Positions 46,084 to 56,177 are shown, numbered from the stretch's first letter. The stretch is 64,000 nt of DNA from Komarekiella delphini-convector SJRDD-AB1 (GCF_014831675.1 NZ_VJXY01000013.1:107006-171005), one strand, 5' to 3'. Program-made: numbers and translations. The notes: generated by a model not told the origin, from the sequence alone.

Positions 46084-48025
46084 ACAAATTCAATTAAGTT
46101 GGGAAGATCCAGCAACAGGAGAACGGCGAGAACCAAAGTTAAATGTACCCATCGCTTTTGGTCGAGAATTCGCCCGTTTACCTGCCGAAATTGCAGGAAA
46201 ACGCGTCTCTAGAATGCTGCTTAACAGTAATGAAGTTTCTCGCTACCATGCCCTAATCGATTGGGAACAAAACCAACTGGTGGTAATTGACCAAGGTAGT
46301 GTTAACGGTATATTTGTCAATAGTCAACAACAAACGCGCAGTGTTTTGACTAATGGGGATGTGCTGCAAATTGGCCCTTACATGATGACGGTGACGTTTG
46401 CCACTAACGTATCTGCACAAATCACCAGTCCTCCTTCAACAATTCAGTTTAACCCCAATACCAATCTTCCCGACCCCAGCTTATCCCCAGCGCAGTCTAC
46501 ACCCTCAAGAAGCAATTTCCCGCCATCAGCCTTTCAGGCAGAAAATGTCGTTGTGCAAGCACTTCATGCTACAGGCTTGCCAGTCGATGAATCTGACTAT
46601 CTGGCGATTGGGGCAGGATTGGGTAGCTTTGTCTGGGTTGATTTGCTGCGAATTAGTGGTGTTCATGCCGACAAAATTGTGGCTTTGGGATTAGAGGGAG
46701 AGCCGTATGCTCGTTACAAGCGCCTCTGTATGAATTCACAAATTCCTCTACACGAAAGGTTGCGATCTAATTCTGACTCTTGTCCTGATAATATTTGGGG
46801 TTGGCCTAGCTATGCTCTGCGGGAATCTTGGTACGATTTCACCCAAGGCAAGCTAAACTCAGCATTTAGGTATTTATGGCAGGTGTTTGCTGAGCCAACA
46901 TTTGCAGAAACTTATACACCCCGTGCAGGGAATGTCTTTGATTCCATCGACCGAGAGGCCAAGCGCATAGGCTGGAATCAAATTTATCGCTATGGAAGAG
47001 TTAGGGCAATTCGCAAAACTGATGATGGTAGATATTGCGTAGCTTACTCTCGTGGCCCAGGAAATTATGCTTTTATAGTTAGTCGTTATTTACATTTGGC
47101 TACTGGCTACCCAGCCATTCAGTTTCTTCCAGATTTACAAGCTTATAGGGAAAAATATCAAGATTTTAAGTCGGTCGTGAATGCTTATGAAGCACACGAT
47201 CATGTTTATCAACAACTAGAGCAACAGGGTGGTACGGTGTTGATTCGGGGGCGGGGGATTGTCGCTTCGCGCGTTGTCCAGCGCATTTATGAGGCAAGAA
47301 AGCAAAATCAGAATATTACAGTTTTGCATTTGATGCGATCGCCTAAACCCCAAGGTAACAAATTTCAAACTGCCCAGCGTCTAGTCAAAAATCATTACGA
47401 ATTTCAACCATTTAACTGGCCTAAAGCCTGTTGGGGCGGTGAACTCCGCGTCATGTTAGAAAAAGCTAGTCCTGATGAGCGCAAACGCCTATTAGCAGAC
47501 TGGGGCGGTACAACCACCGCCGACCGCCACGATTGGCAACGCATTACCGAACAAGGGCTGAGCGAAGGCTGGTATCAAATTACCTTTGGTGAAGTTCTAG
47601 GTGTAGAACGGGATGCCCAAAACCGTACTATTACCCATATCCGGGAAAAAGGTTTTGGGGAAATGAATCTGGCAGCTGACTTTATTGTTGATGCTACTGG
47701 ACTCGATGCCAAGGTGGAAACAAATCCTTTATTAGACGACTTGGTAAAACATTACAATCTGCCGCTAAATCACTTGGGGCGATTGGTTGTAGCAAACAAT
47801 TTCGAGTTGACAGAAATGCGTAGTGGCAGAGGTCAGATGTATGCAGCTGGAGCCATTACCCTGGGTGGCCCCTATGCAGCAGTTGATAGTTTTCTCGGCT
47901 TGCAGTACGCCGCGTTAGTTGCCGTTGATGGACTCGTTGCCGCCCGTGCGCCTGGAGTCCAATACTTGAATACCGTAAGTTCCTATGGGCAATGGTTGAA
48001 GTGGGTGTTAAATCAATCGCCTTAG
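46070..48025 (+). CDS. FHA domain fused to FAD-dependent oxidoreductase
   Basis: The 651-residue protein starts with an FHA domain (about residues 25-115: IAFGREFARLPAEIAGKRVS, SNEVSRYHALIDWEQ, DQGSVNGIFVN), then a Pro/Ser-rich linker (about 120-165). The rest is a flavoprotein monooxygenase-like unit: a Rossmann motif YLAIGAGLGSFVWVDLLRIS (about 179-198, a variant GxGxxG), the second nucleotide-binding segment TVLIRGRGIVASRVVQRIYE (about 389-408), and the late DFIVDATGLDAKVETNPL and AAGAITLGGPYAAVDSFLG. This domain mix suggests a redox enzyme placed on a phosphoprotein partner. The function is unknown. It follows the FHA/zinc-ribbon gene. Confidence 0.78.
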   Translation: MTNDLQIQLSWEDPATGERREPKLNVPIAFGREFARLPAEIAGKRVSRMLLNSNEVSRYHALIDWEQNQLVVIDQGSVNGIFVNSQQQTRSVLTNGDVLQIGPYMMTVTFATNVSAQITSPPSTIQFNPNTNLPDPSLSPAQSTPSRSNFPPSAFQAENVVVQALHATGLPVDESDYLAIGAGLGSFVWVDLLRISGVHADKIVALGLEGEPYARYKRLCMNSQIPLHERLRSNSDSCPDNIWGWPSYALRESWYDFTQGKLNSAFRYLWQVFAEPTFAETYTPRAGNVFDSIDREAKRIGWNQIYRYGRVRAIRKTDDGRYCVAYSRGPGNYAFIVSRYLHLATGYPAIQFLPDLQAYREKYQDFKSVVNAYEAHDHVYQQLEQQGGTVLIRGRGIVASRVVQRIYEARKQNQNITVLHLMRSPKPQGNKFQTAQRLVKNHYEFQPFNWPKACWGGELRVMLEKASPDERKRLLADWGGTTTADRHDWQRITEQGLSEGWYQITFGEVLGVERDAQNRTITHIREKGFGEMNLAADFIVDATGLDAKVETNPLLDDLVKHYNLPLNHLGRLVVANNFELTEMRSGRGQMYAAGAITLGGPYAAVDSFLGLQYAALVAVDGLVAARAPGVQYLNTVSSYGQWLKWVLNQSP

Positions 48026-48071
48026 TTAAGTGAAAGTAAAGAAATTATAGGCGATCGCCTATCATCCATTT

Positions 48072-48959
48072 ATGACAGATCAAAATCTCGATAATCCATT
48101 CCGTAGGCTCAAGGTTCGCAATTTGCTGTTGCGGGGTTTGTTGATATCCTTGAGTCTTGGCTTTGCACTAGGCTTTATACAAGGAATCAGTGGTCTGAAA
48201 TTTAACAATCAAGTTGTGCCGTTGATCCTATACATCTTAATATTTGGATTACTTTGCCTCTGGGAACTGGCAGATTTCAAACGCTTTGGAATTAATCTCA
48301 AGTACGTAGTAGGTAGAGTACCAAAAAATCATAAGTGGCTAAAGACAGTAGGCTTAGTGATTCTCACGATTCTGTTTTCACTCAGTGCCTTCCTTGTGTC
48401 ATTTTACATACTATTATTAGTTGCGCCTTCCTTTGTGGAGGGAGTCATCCGCCAGGTTGCTGCCAATCCATCTCCTCAAAGTTCTGCACCTTTGTTTGAT
48501 AATTTGCTAGCAGTGATCGTTTATGTAGTGATTGGCCCGATCGCAGAAGAATTTCTTTTTCGAGGTATTATTTTACAGCGTTGGGCGGCTAAGTGGGGCA
48601 TTCGAGCTGCTTTAGTTATTTCATCGCTTTTATTTGGAATTTTACACGCCAATGTTTTGGGATTGTCCATATTTGGGATAATCATGGGGGTGTTATACAT
48701 CAAAACCCGCACGCTGATTGTACCGATCGCTTGCCATGCATTGAATAATTTTCTGGCGGTGACAATGGGACTGTTTTCTAGTGGCTCGAATCCGACCTCA
48801 GCTGTGAACACCATAGAACAATTACGTTCTAGCTGGTGGCTAGGTGTCCTACTAATGCTAGTAACATTGCCTTTGCTAGTTCGCTTCCTTTCCCAAAATT
48901 GGCCGCGCCGAGATGCTGCAGTCCCCTATTTAATCAACGCTTACCAAGATGAAGCGTAA
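48072..48959 (+). CDS. CPBP family intramembrane glutamic protease
   Basis: This 295-residue membrane protein has about eight helices and the CPBP (Abi/CaaX-like) core: PIAEEFLFRGIILQRWAAKW with the Glu-Glu and Arg (about residues 156-175), GILHANVLGLSIFGIIMGVL with His, and IACHALNNFLAVTMG with His/Asn. Such proteases often process small peptides or act in immunity; here the substrate is unknown. It is 46 bp after the FHA-oxidoreductase gene, so the three could be one unit. Confidence 0.85.
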   Translation: MTDQNLDNPFRRLKVRNLLLRGLLISLSLGFALGFIQGISGLKFNNQVVPLILYILIFGLLCLWELADFKRFGINLKYVVGRVPKNHKWLKTVGLVILTILFSLSAFLVSFYILLLVAPSFVEGVIRQVAANPSPQSSAPLFDNLLAVIVYVVIGPIAEEFLFRGIILQRWAAKWGIRAALVISSLLFGILHANVLGLSIFGIIMGVLYIKTRTLIVPIACHALNNFLAVTMGLFSSGSNPTSAVNTIEQLRSSWWLGVLLMLVTLPLLVRFLSQNWPRRDAAVPYLINAYQDEA

Positions 48960-49025
48960 AAATACTCATTAATGGTGTAGAAATGTATAGAATCTTGTAA
49001 AGATGTAAAATATATTCTTTTTAAG

Positions 49026-49751
49026 ATGCAAACATTTCAAGCTACTTCCTCAATGCAGCTGTCCATACCACCAAATCAATGCCAGCCTTTGAAGATTATC
49101 GCACTGGGAGATAGCTTAGTCTATGGATTCGGCGACCCAGAAAGAGGAGGTTGGGTTGAGCAACTGCGACGCTGGTGGATGTTGCCGGATAGTGCGGGTC
49201 ATGTTTTATATAACTTAGGAGTACGAGGCGATCGCACACAGCAAGTAGCACAAAGGCTAGAAGTTGAATTTCGCCATCGAGGTGAACTGCGAAATCGTGT
49301 TCCCGACTTAATTATCTTATCAGTAGGCGTGAATGACTCAGCGCGGTTAGCTCGTCCTGATGGACGCAATTATACAGATTTTGCCGTATTTGAATCGGAA
49401 ATCGCTTCTTTACTAGATTTGGCACAGCAACTCTGTCCCGTATTATTTGTAGGTATGGTTCCAGTGAATGAAGCTAAGATGCCATTTCTAGATTGCTTTT
49501 ACTACAATCATGCCGAACAATACCGCTATAAAACAGCTACTCAAATTGCTTGCTCTAAACGGCAAATTCCCTATCTGGATATTTTCCAGCAATGGATGGA
49601 ACGCGGTGAAGCTTGGCGACTCAAACGCTTGAGCGAAGATGGTCTTCACCCTAATACACTAGGATATCAAGCTTTATTGGAGGATGTGCTGAATTGGAAA
49701 CCATTAGCAGCCTATCATTCTAAATACGATTCTTGCTTGCGATCGCCCTAA
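49026..49751 (+). CDS. SGNH/GDSL hydrolase
   Basis: This 241-residue esterase/lipase-type protein has the GDS motif in IIALGDSLVYGFGDPERGGW (catalytic Ser, about residue 30), the Gly block LYNLGVRGDRTQQVAQRL, the Asn block LIILSVGVNDSARLARPDGR, and the final catalytic Asp/His in LSEDGLHPNTLGYQALL. No signal peptide is seen, so it is likely cytoplasmic. Substrate not known. It has no operon partner. Confidence 0.88.
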   Translation: MQTFQATSSMQLSIPPNQCQPLKIIALGDSLVYGFGDPERGGWVEQLRRWWMLPDSAGHVLYNLGVRGDRTQQVAQRLEVEFRHRGELRNRVPDLIILSVGVNDSARLARPDGRNYTDFAVFESEIASLLDLAQQLCPVLFVGMVPVNEAKMPFLDCFYYNHAEQYRYKTATQIACSKRQIPYLDIFQQWMERGEAWRLKRLSEDGLHPNTLGYQALLEDVLNWKPLAAYHSKYDSCLRSP

Positions 49752-49896
49752 AAATATAATTACTTTTGTATTTTCCTTCCTTGCATAAAACACTAAATTT
49801 TTACTAGTTTTTTGAATATAAATGGGAGTAAAGTGCATTTCACAACTAATCTAAAAAAACTCCCATATCTCCTATTATTTTTTACTCAGTAATCTT

Positions 49897-50331
49897 ATGA
49901 CTCCAACTTTATTAGGTCGTTGGCAAACTCGATTATTACTACTTGCTACTGTTGGTGTGTTAGTATCCTTGCCTTTCGCAATAGGCTTAGTTGGGCCTGG
50001 TGCTAACTCAGTTTATTTTTGGATACTTAGTTATGTTGCTATTTTTGGCTTAGGTTGGGATGTACTTTATAACTATCTTCAAAAATCTCGTTGGGATAGA
50101 GACTGGCCCGCAGCTTATCAACTTTTAGCTGGTATATGGGAATTAGTTTTTGTCTTCTGCGGGATAAAACTTTTTGGCTTCTTACCCACACCTCTGCCTA
50201 AAGAGGAACTATCGCCAGGAGCTTTTCTATTCCACTACAGCGTCGTTTGGCTAGCAGTTTTTATTGTCTCGCAAAGCCTGATGCGAATTATATTTCCCCG
50301 TTGGCGTTTCCGAGGTGGCGAGTGGTTGTAA
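49897..50331 (+). CDS. Small membrane protein of unknown function
   Basis: This 144-residue protein has four hydrophobic segments (about 12-32, 37-55, 75-95 and 108-128), with cytoplasmic aromatic turns (YNYLQKSRWDRDWPAAYQLL). I do not recognise a family name. It ends IIFPRWRFRGGEWL. The rest of its role is unclear. It stands alone between the SGNH gene and the antiporters. Confidence 0.65.
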   Translation: MTPTLLGRWQTRLLLLATVGVLVSLPFAIGLVGPGANSVYFWILSYVAIFGLGWDVLYNYLQKSRWDRDWPAAYQLLAGIWELVFVFCGIKLFGFLPTPLPKEELSPGAFLFHYSVVWLAVFIVSQSLMRIIFPRWRFRGGEWL

Positions 50332-50751
50332 ATGCTCAAGCTTTTTTAGCTTTTTGTTGTCTGTAAAGCATGAAAGTAATTATATAAGTAGCTAGGCGTA
50401 AATAAATTAAAGTTTGTAGTAAGGACTTTAGTCCTGATAATCCTTATTTTGAGCAATGAATCGCTCACTACGAAATAGGATTTTATTTTACTGTTTAATT
50501 ATACCTACTTACTTATTATTTAAAATAAATTTATTTATTCATAGAGATTCTGTTTCTGAAATAGACAATTGTGCTGATGTAACAGTCATATAGAAGAAAA
50601 ACACAAAATAAGCTTTGAAGTTTGGTAAAAATTCTCTAATCAAAGATGTGAATTTTCGTATCTCTGTATTTCTACCGTTGTGTCCTGTTGACTTAAAATT
50701 GCTATATTTAACTCCCTCAATATCTTCTTACTTTGTGATCAAGGAAGTAAA
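50332..50751. other. 420-bp gap with a dispersed hairpin repeat
   Basis: Nested hairpins lie at 50416-50471: an outer GTAGT/ACTAC pair (50416-50420, 50467-50471), an inner AGGACTTTAGTCCT hairpin at 50421-50434, and GAGC/GCTC at 50451-50466. The shape and the AAGGACTTTAGTCCT core suggest a Nostoc dispersed repeat. No gene seen. Confidence 0.6.
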
Positions 50752-52041
50752 ATGTCGAATTTTGACCTAGTTACTAAGCTTTTTCTACAACTCACCGTAA
50801 TTTTAATCACTTGTCGCATCGTCACAATTTTGGGACGACGTTATCTTGGTCAAACCGATGTTGTTTGTGAAATGATCGCAGGTGTGATGCTGGGCCCATC
50901 ACTTTTGGGTTTGATAGCACCAGATTTGCAGCAATGGCTGTTTCCCAAGCTTCCTGTCTTAACTGCATTAGGAGACAAAATTCCTAACCCATCGATGTCG
51001 ATTTTATATGCAATTAGCCAAATTGGATTGGCAATTTATATGTTTTTGATTGGGCTGGAGTTCGATACAAAACTTTTAAAACATCATATTAAAAGTGCGG
51101 GATTGCTATCTGCTGCGGGAATTATTACTCCATTTATTTTAGGAGCGATCGCCTCTTTTTTCTTGTACAACAATGGCAGTTTTCTCCAACCAAATGTAAC
51201 ACTTTGGGCGGCTGCTTTGTACCTTGGTGCGTCGATGACAATTACCGCGTTTCCCATGTTAGCTAGAATCATTTACGAACGCGGTCTGGCAAAAACCCGC
51301 TTTGGTACTTTAGCTTTAGGAGCAGCATCGGTTGATGATGGAGTTGCTTGGTGTTTGCTGGCGGTTGTACTTGCTAGTGTGAAAAATTCTATGAGTATTG
51401 CTGTTTTAGCAATTGGTGGTGGCATTATTTATGTATTGTTTGCAATTTTTGTAGGGCAACCCCTACTTAGCATCTTCACACGCATAACAAAACGCGATGC
51501 AGGTGTGAGTAGGCAAACCCTGACTTTATTGTTAATAGTTTTGGCATTCTGTGCTTGGTTTACTGATGCCACAGGTATATATGCAATATTCGGTGCATTT
51601 GTGCTTGGTGCAGTGATGCCGCGTGGAGAATTCGCCCAACAAATTCGCCAACATACTGAGTTTTTTACGACTTCATTTTTACTACCGATTTTCTTTGTTT
51701 TTTCTGGACTCAACACTCAAATTGGACTGGTAAACACACCTGCTTTGTGGGGAATCACAATCTTAATTCTTGCGATCGCCATTTTTGGTAAAGGTGTTTC
51801 TTGTACACTGGCAGCAAGGCTTGGTGGCGAGAATTGGCGGAATTCGGCAATAATTGGCTCATTAATGAACGCTCGTGGTTTGATGGAGTTAATTATTCTC
51901 AATGTTGGTCTTGAGCAAGGTATAATCACTCCAACTTTATTCACTATTATGGTTATTATGGCGATTATTACAACACTCATGGCATCACCTTTAATTGCTT
52001 TTTTGTTACAAGGTACAAACTATGAAAAATCTTCAGTTTAA
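50752..52041 (+). CDS. Cation:proton antiporter (CPA2 family), no regulatory tail
   Basis: This 429-residue protein has about 12-13 hydrophobic helices, and the CPA2 elements LGQTDVVCEMIAGVMLGPSL, LYAISQIGLAIYMFLIGLEF, and the paired-Asp ion site SVDDGVAWCLLAVV (about residues 197-210). NMNG-like GSLMNARGLMELIILNVGL lies near 370. It is a probable Na+ or K+/H+ antiporter in the plasma or thylakoid membrane. It precedes a second antiporter by 235 bp. Confidence 0.9.
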   Translation: MSNFDLVTKLFLQLTVILITCRIVTILGRRYLGQTDVVCEMIAGVMLGPSLLGLIAPDLQQWLFPKLPVLTALGDKIPNPSMSILYAISQIGLAIYMFLIGLEFDTKLLKHHIKSAGLLSAAGIITPFILGAIASFFLYNNGSFLQPNVTLWAAALYLGASMTITAFPMLARIIYERGLAKTRFGTLALGAASVDDGVAWCLLAVVLASVKNSMSIAVLAIGGGIIYVLFAIFVGQPLLSIFTRITKRDAGVSRQTLTLLLIVLAFCAWFTDATGIYAIFGAFVLGAVMPRGEFAQQIRQHTEFFTTSFLLPIFFVFSGLNTQIGLVNTPALWGITILILAIAIFGKGVSCTLAARLGGENWRNSAIIGSLMNARGLMELIILNVGLEQGIITPTLFTIMVIMAIITTLMASPLIAFLLQGTNYEKSSV

Positions 52042-52276
52042 AAACAGTACAGTAGCAATTTCAGGGATCAATCACTTAATATTAATTACGTAAATATTGG
52101 TTAAATACCTATCTTTGAATTCTAGTTATAACTGCTTTCATTGCTAGAAGCGTGTTGTAACAACAATTGACATCACAACTAAGCGCAAATTAACTTTAAG
52201 TGTGTCCAACAAGGTTGACATTTTCCATTAATTTAAAGAATCATCTAAAAGAAACCGGATAGTCGTTGAGGAAACC

Positions 52277-54481
52277 ATGCACACAATTATTCTCGTTCTG
52301 GTTGAGGTGCTGATTGTTATTGGACTGTCACGGCTAGTAGGGCTGGCATTCCGGTCAATTAATCAACCGCTAGTAATTGGTGAAATTGTTGCGGGGATTA
52401 TGCTCGGCCCGTCTTTATTTGGTTGGATTGCTCCCTATGCAGCAGTTACCTTATTCCCACCAGAAACTATTCCTTTTCTAAATATTTTGTCTCAGGTGGG
52501 ACTAATATTTTTCATGTTTCTAATTGGATTAGAGCTCAATCCAAAATACTTGAGTGGACAATTAGAAGTAGCCATTCTCACTTCTCACGTAAGTATTTTA
52601 GCTCCGTTTTCTTTAGGAACATTGCTAGCGGTGGTGCTTTATCCTCTAGTTTCCAATGCTAGTGTGTCCTTTACTACCTTTGCTCTGTTCTTGGGGGCGG
52701 CAATGTCAATTACTGCCTTTCCTGTGCTAGCACGAATTATTACTGAGAATAATTTGCAGGGGACACGCTTGGGAACGTTGGCTTTAACTTGTGCCGCAGT
52801 CGATGATGCGACAGCTTGGTGCTTATTGGCAGTAGCGATCGCTGTAGCTCGTACAGGTAACTTCGCTGGTGCAGTCCCCACAATTATTGAGAGCTTAGTC
52901 TACATTGCTTTTATGCTAACGGTGGGACGTTGGTTTTTACAACGTCTTGCTACTCATTATCGCCGCACTGGACGCCTTAGCCAATTAGTTCTAGCTCTAA
53001 TTTATATGGCAGTGGTTGCGTCTGCACTAATCACTGAACTAATAGGCATTCACTTGATTTTTGGAGCATTTTTACTGGGCGCAGCAATGCCCAAGAATGC
53101 AGATTTAGTGCGCGAATTGGCGATAAAAACTGAAGATTTCGTATTGATATTTTTACTGCCAATATTTTTTGCCTATAGTGGTTTGCGGACGCAAATTGGT
53201 TTGCTCAACCGTCCCGAATTATGGCTTTTGTGTGCATTGGTTTTAATAGTGGCGATCGCAGGTAAGTATATAGGCACTTATGTCGCAGCTCGTGTCAGTG
53301 GTATTAATAAGCGGGAAGCATCGGCACTCGGTTGGTTAATGAATACTCGTGGTTTGACCGAACTGATAGTGCTAAATATTGGTTTGGAGTTAGGAGTAAT
53401 TTCCCCTTTAGTATTTACCATGTTGGTCATAATGGCATTAGTAACCACATTCATGACCTCGCCACTACTGGAATGGACGTATCCAAAAAAGCTGATCATG
53501 TTAGATGTGGTGGAACCAGAATTAGAAACAGAAGCAGACATAGATGCAGCTAGTGAACCTTACACTCGTCCCTACCGGATTTTAGTACCGATTGCTAATC
53601 CTAGTACACAAAAAGGTTTGGTGCAATTAGCTGTGGCGATCGCGCTGCCCACCGCAGGCATTGCTCTTAACTACCAACAACCCGCCATTGTTAATCCCTT
53701 GAGCTTGATTGAATTTGAAGAAGACTATGCCTTTGAAAGTACTCCAGTTGAAGCAGACCGATTAATCGTACAGCGCCGCCAGCAGCTAGCTGAATTGATT
53801 AATACTCTCGAACCACCAGAAACACAATCTCATGTACATCCTATCGTTCGCATATCTAGCAATGTCGCGCGGGAAACAGCACAGATTGCCGCACTAGAAC
53901 AAGCAGATTTAATTTTAGTGGGATGGCATCGTCCAGCTTTTAGTAGTAATCGCTTAGGTGGACGAGTTGGACAAATTCTGACTAATGCGCCAGTTGATGT
54001 AGCAGTTTTTGTAGACAAGGGAGGCGAGCAATTAGAAAGCTTGTTAGTGCCTTATTCGGCAAATATTCATGATGACCTAGCATTGATACTTGCGTTGAGA
54101 CTGCTAATCAATCACGAAAATTGCATGTTGCAAATTTTACAAGTAGTAGCGAATCATATCAAGGAAGAATTGAGTTACGAACTGAATACGATGATTGAGC
54201 AATTGCCAACTAGTGTACGCGATCGCATAGACATCAAAATTATCGAAGCTCCAGAGCCAATCCAAGCTGTAGTTACAGCCTCAGAAGGTGTCGATTTGAC
54301 AATTGCTGGCACTAGCCGCACTTGGGGGATTGAGCGTCAAACTTTGGGACGATATACAGATCAACTAGCTATTCAATGCCGCTCCTCCCTACTAATTACC
54401 CGCCGCTACAGTCAACTTACCTCTCACCTGTCCTCCGTACTTCCTGATGTTGGTAGTCAAGAATCAAAAGTTGGGATGTAA
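52277..54481 (+). CDS. Cation:proton antiporter (CPA2) with C-terminal universal stress region
   Basis: The 734-residue protein has a CPA2 membrane half (1-410: INQPLVIGEIVAGIMLGPSL, AAVDDATAWCLLAVAIAVAR with the Asp pair, LGWLMNTRGLTELIVLNIGL) and a cytoplasmic half (about 430-734) with two weakly similar universal stress-type repeats (YRILVPIANPSTQKGLVQLA, then SLLVPYSANIHDDLALILAL to DLTIAGTSRTWGIERQ). The tail could bind nucleotide to gate transport. The final residues (SQESKVGM) are encoded by heptamer-like sequence. It parallels the tail-less gene at 50752. Confidence 0.9.
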   Translation: MHTIILVLVEVLIVIGLSRLVGLAFRSINQPLVIGEIVAGIMLGPSLFGWIAPYAAVTLFPPETIPFLNILSQVGLIFFMFLIGLELNPKYLSGQLEVAILTSHVSILAPFSLGTLLAVVLYPLVSNASVSFTTFALFLGAAMSITAFPVLARIITENNLQGTRLGTLALTCAAVDDATAWCLLAVAIAVARTGNFAGAVPTIIESLVYIAFMLTVGRWFLQRLATHYRRTGRLSQLVLALIYMAVVASALITELIGIHLIFGAFLLGAAMPKNADLVRELAIKTEDFVLIFLLPIFFAYSGLRTQIGLLNRPELWLLCALVLIVAIAGKYIGTYVAARVSGINKREASALGWLMNTRGLTELIVLNIGLELGVISPLVFTMLVIMALVTTFMTSPLLEWTYPKKLIMLDVVEPELETEADIDAASEPYTRPYRILVPIANPSTQKGLVQLAVAIALPTAGIALNYQQPAIVNPLSLIEFEEDYAFESTPVEADRLIVQRRQQLAELINTLEPPETQSHVHPIVRISSNVARETAQIAALEQADLILVGWHRPAFSSNRLGGRVGQILTNAPVDVAVFVDKGGEQLESLLVPYSANIHDDLALILALRLLINHENCMLQILQVVANHIKEELSYELNTMIEQLPTSVRDRIDIKIIEAPEPIQAVVTASEGVDLTIAGTSRTWGIERQTLGRYTDQLAIQCRSSLLITRRYSQLTSHLSSVLPDVGSQESKVGM

Positions 54482-54485
54482 AACT

Positions 54486-54995
54486 ATGAATCATTTCAAC
54501 TTCAAATCTTTAGCATTTTATGGAGTAGCAATAAGTTCAGTGCTCCTGTTATTTAAAGTCGTAACGGCCTACGGGGAAAACAATCTTCAGGCTCCTCCTG
54601 CAATTAATGGTCTTTATAGTCTGACCCTAGCTGAAAATTTGCCGCTGTGTAAAAAATCGGATGCGTTGATATTAAATCTTCAGCAATCAGGTATCTACTT
54701 GAATGCCTCTTTATTAGCAGCAAACACCAACGCAGATATTGACGTTAAGCACTCGCTTACAGGTATGATGCTGAGACAGCAGTTGAATTTATCTGGAACA
54801 GTTGACATATCTATATTTTGTAATAACTCTCGGCTGCAAAAAAATCCGATTAACTCAGTCACAATTCAAATGCAACTGGTGCATAAAGGCAAAATGACAG
54901 GTCAACTAACCATAAATGGGATCTCGCAAAATCTGGGGTTTACTGCCACGCTACAAAAAGCTCAGGAAAAATCCCAGAAGTCAAACAGCCATTAA
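54486..54995 (+). CDS. Secreted protein of unknown function
   Basis: This 169-residue protein starts MNHFNFKSLAFYGVAISSVL, with a hydrophobic N-terminal stretch of a signal peptide type and likely cleavage near residue 30 (TAYGEN). Later segments are beta-like (LILNLQQSGIYLNASLLA, IQMQLVHKGKMTGQLTINGI) with two or three cysteines (LPLCKKSD, IFCNNS). I do not recognise a family. It begins 4 bp after the antiporter stop codon, so it is likely co-expressed with it. An in-frame TTG at 54447 would overlap the antiporter. Confidence 0.7.
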   Translation: MNHFNFKSLAFYGVAISSVLLLFKVVTAYGENNLQAPPAINGLYSLTLAENLPLCKKSDALILNLQQSGIYLNASLLAANTNADIDVKHSLTGMMLRQQLNLSGTVDISIFCNNSRLQKNPINSVTIQMQLVHKGKMTGQLTINGISQNLGFTATLQKAQEKSQKSNSH

Positions 54996-55246
54996 AACAT
55001 GGGCAACTATAAAGAATAAGTTGATATGCATTTAGTTTGCAGTATTGTCGTAGCTAGAGAAAGTAAGAAAGTGGAGGAGAAATAATCAATGTCTTCTGTC
55101 CCCTGACTTCTGACTCCTATTTCAACATGCAATCTTGTTTGCCGATTAGCTTAAAAAATTAGTAACCCGTAATTACTAATTAAGAATTGCTATATTGCTA
55201 GTCGATAAATCATACTTTATCGCTCAACCTACAAGGGATCAAAAGA

Positions 55247-56116
55247 ATGGACAAGGGACTAAAGACTAGGGAATTTTTCCAATGGTACAAGCAGCTGTTT
55301 GGCGTGAGCTTGTTTAGCTTGTATGTAGCAATTGCCCTTGAAACTATTAGCAGTGCTGCTACACCAGTAGCAAAATTAGATGATTGGCGCTTTTATCCAG
55401 AGAAAGTACAACTAGAAATTACTCTCTCAGCAGGTATCACTCCCCGCTATTTCTACCTTGCTCAACCACCTCGTATTGTTGTAGATTTGCCGGATACCCA
55501 GTTGGGCTATGTTACTACTCAACAAAATTATTCTGGAGCAATCCAAAGAATTCGCGTTTCTCAATTGACCGCAAGTAGCACCCGCATCGTCCTAGATTTA
55601 GCACCAAGCACTTCTTTAAATCTAAAGCAGCTGCAACTGCAACCTGTTTCCCAAAATAACCCCACTCGCTGGGTTTTACGTCCTGTCACTTCTGGTTATA
55701 GTACTTCTGTGCAACCAGGATATTCCTCGCCTTCACCTAACAACCTACCCCAAAGTAGTAATCTCCCTCAAATACCTCATAACTACTCACGGCCGCCTAG
55801 TAATCTACCGCTAACGACTACTAACGCACAACCGCCCTTGTTCACGCTTCCGCCCCCATCGAGCGACCTACCGCAAACAACTAATCCACAGCAGCCTTTT
55901 GTAACAGTACCTCCCCTGACTCCTAACCAACCCTCTCAACTACCGAATTCTATTCTTCCGCCTGCTACTTTCCCAAATCAACCCGTTAATTTAAATAGCA
56001 TTCCTCCTTTCAAACAGTCTGAATTTCCAGTACCAACAACTCCGAATAATCAATCTAATGATCCCGATATCAAGGTAATTGAATTTGGTCAACCTTTACC
56101 CAAAACTAGATACTAA
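55247..56116 (+). CDS. AMIN domain protein with Pro/Asn-rich tail
   Basis: AMIN domains target proteins to the cell envelope, as in AmiC amidases and secretins such as PilQ. The 289-residue product has an N-terminal signal-like hydrophobic segment (LFGVSLFSLYVAIALETISS), an AMIN domain (about 38-145: WRFYPEKVQLEITLSAGITP, YFYLAQPPRIVVDLPDTQLG, VSQLTASSTRIVLDLAP), then a Pro/Asn/Gln-rich tail without a catalytic domain. It may bind peptidoglycan or septa. It converges with the DUF3172 gene. Confidence 0.82.
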   Translation: MDKGLKTREFFQWYKQLFGVSLFSLYVAIALETISSAATPVAKLDDWRFYPEKVQLEITLSAGITPRYFYLAQPPRIVVDLPDTQLGYVTTQQNYSGAIQRIRVSQLTASSTRIVLDLAPSTSLNLKQLQLQPVSQNNPTRWVLRPVTSGYSTSVQPGYSSPSPNNLPQSSNLPQIPHNYSRPPSNLPLTTTNAQPPLFTLPPPSSDLPQTTNPQQPFVTVPPLTPNQPSQLPNSILPPATFPNQPVNLNSIPPFKQSEFPVPTTPNNQSNDPDIKVIEFGQPLPKTRY

Positions 56117-56138
56117 AAATTCAAAGTGATTGGAAATT

Positions 56139-56177
56139 GGGCATAGAATATCAACAAAAGTAATTCTGCCTATGCCC
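56139..56177. terminator. Bidirectional hairpin between AMIN and DUF3172 genes
   Basis: GGGCATAG (56139-56146) and CTATGCCC (56170-56177) are exact complements around a 23-base loop between two convergent genes. Confidence 0.6.
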
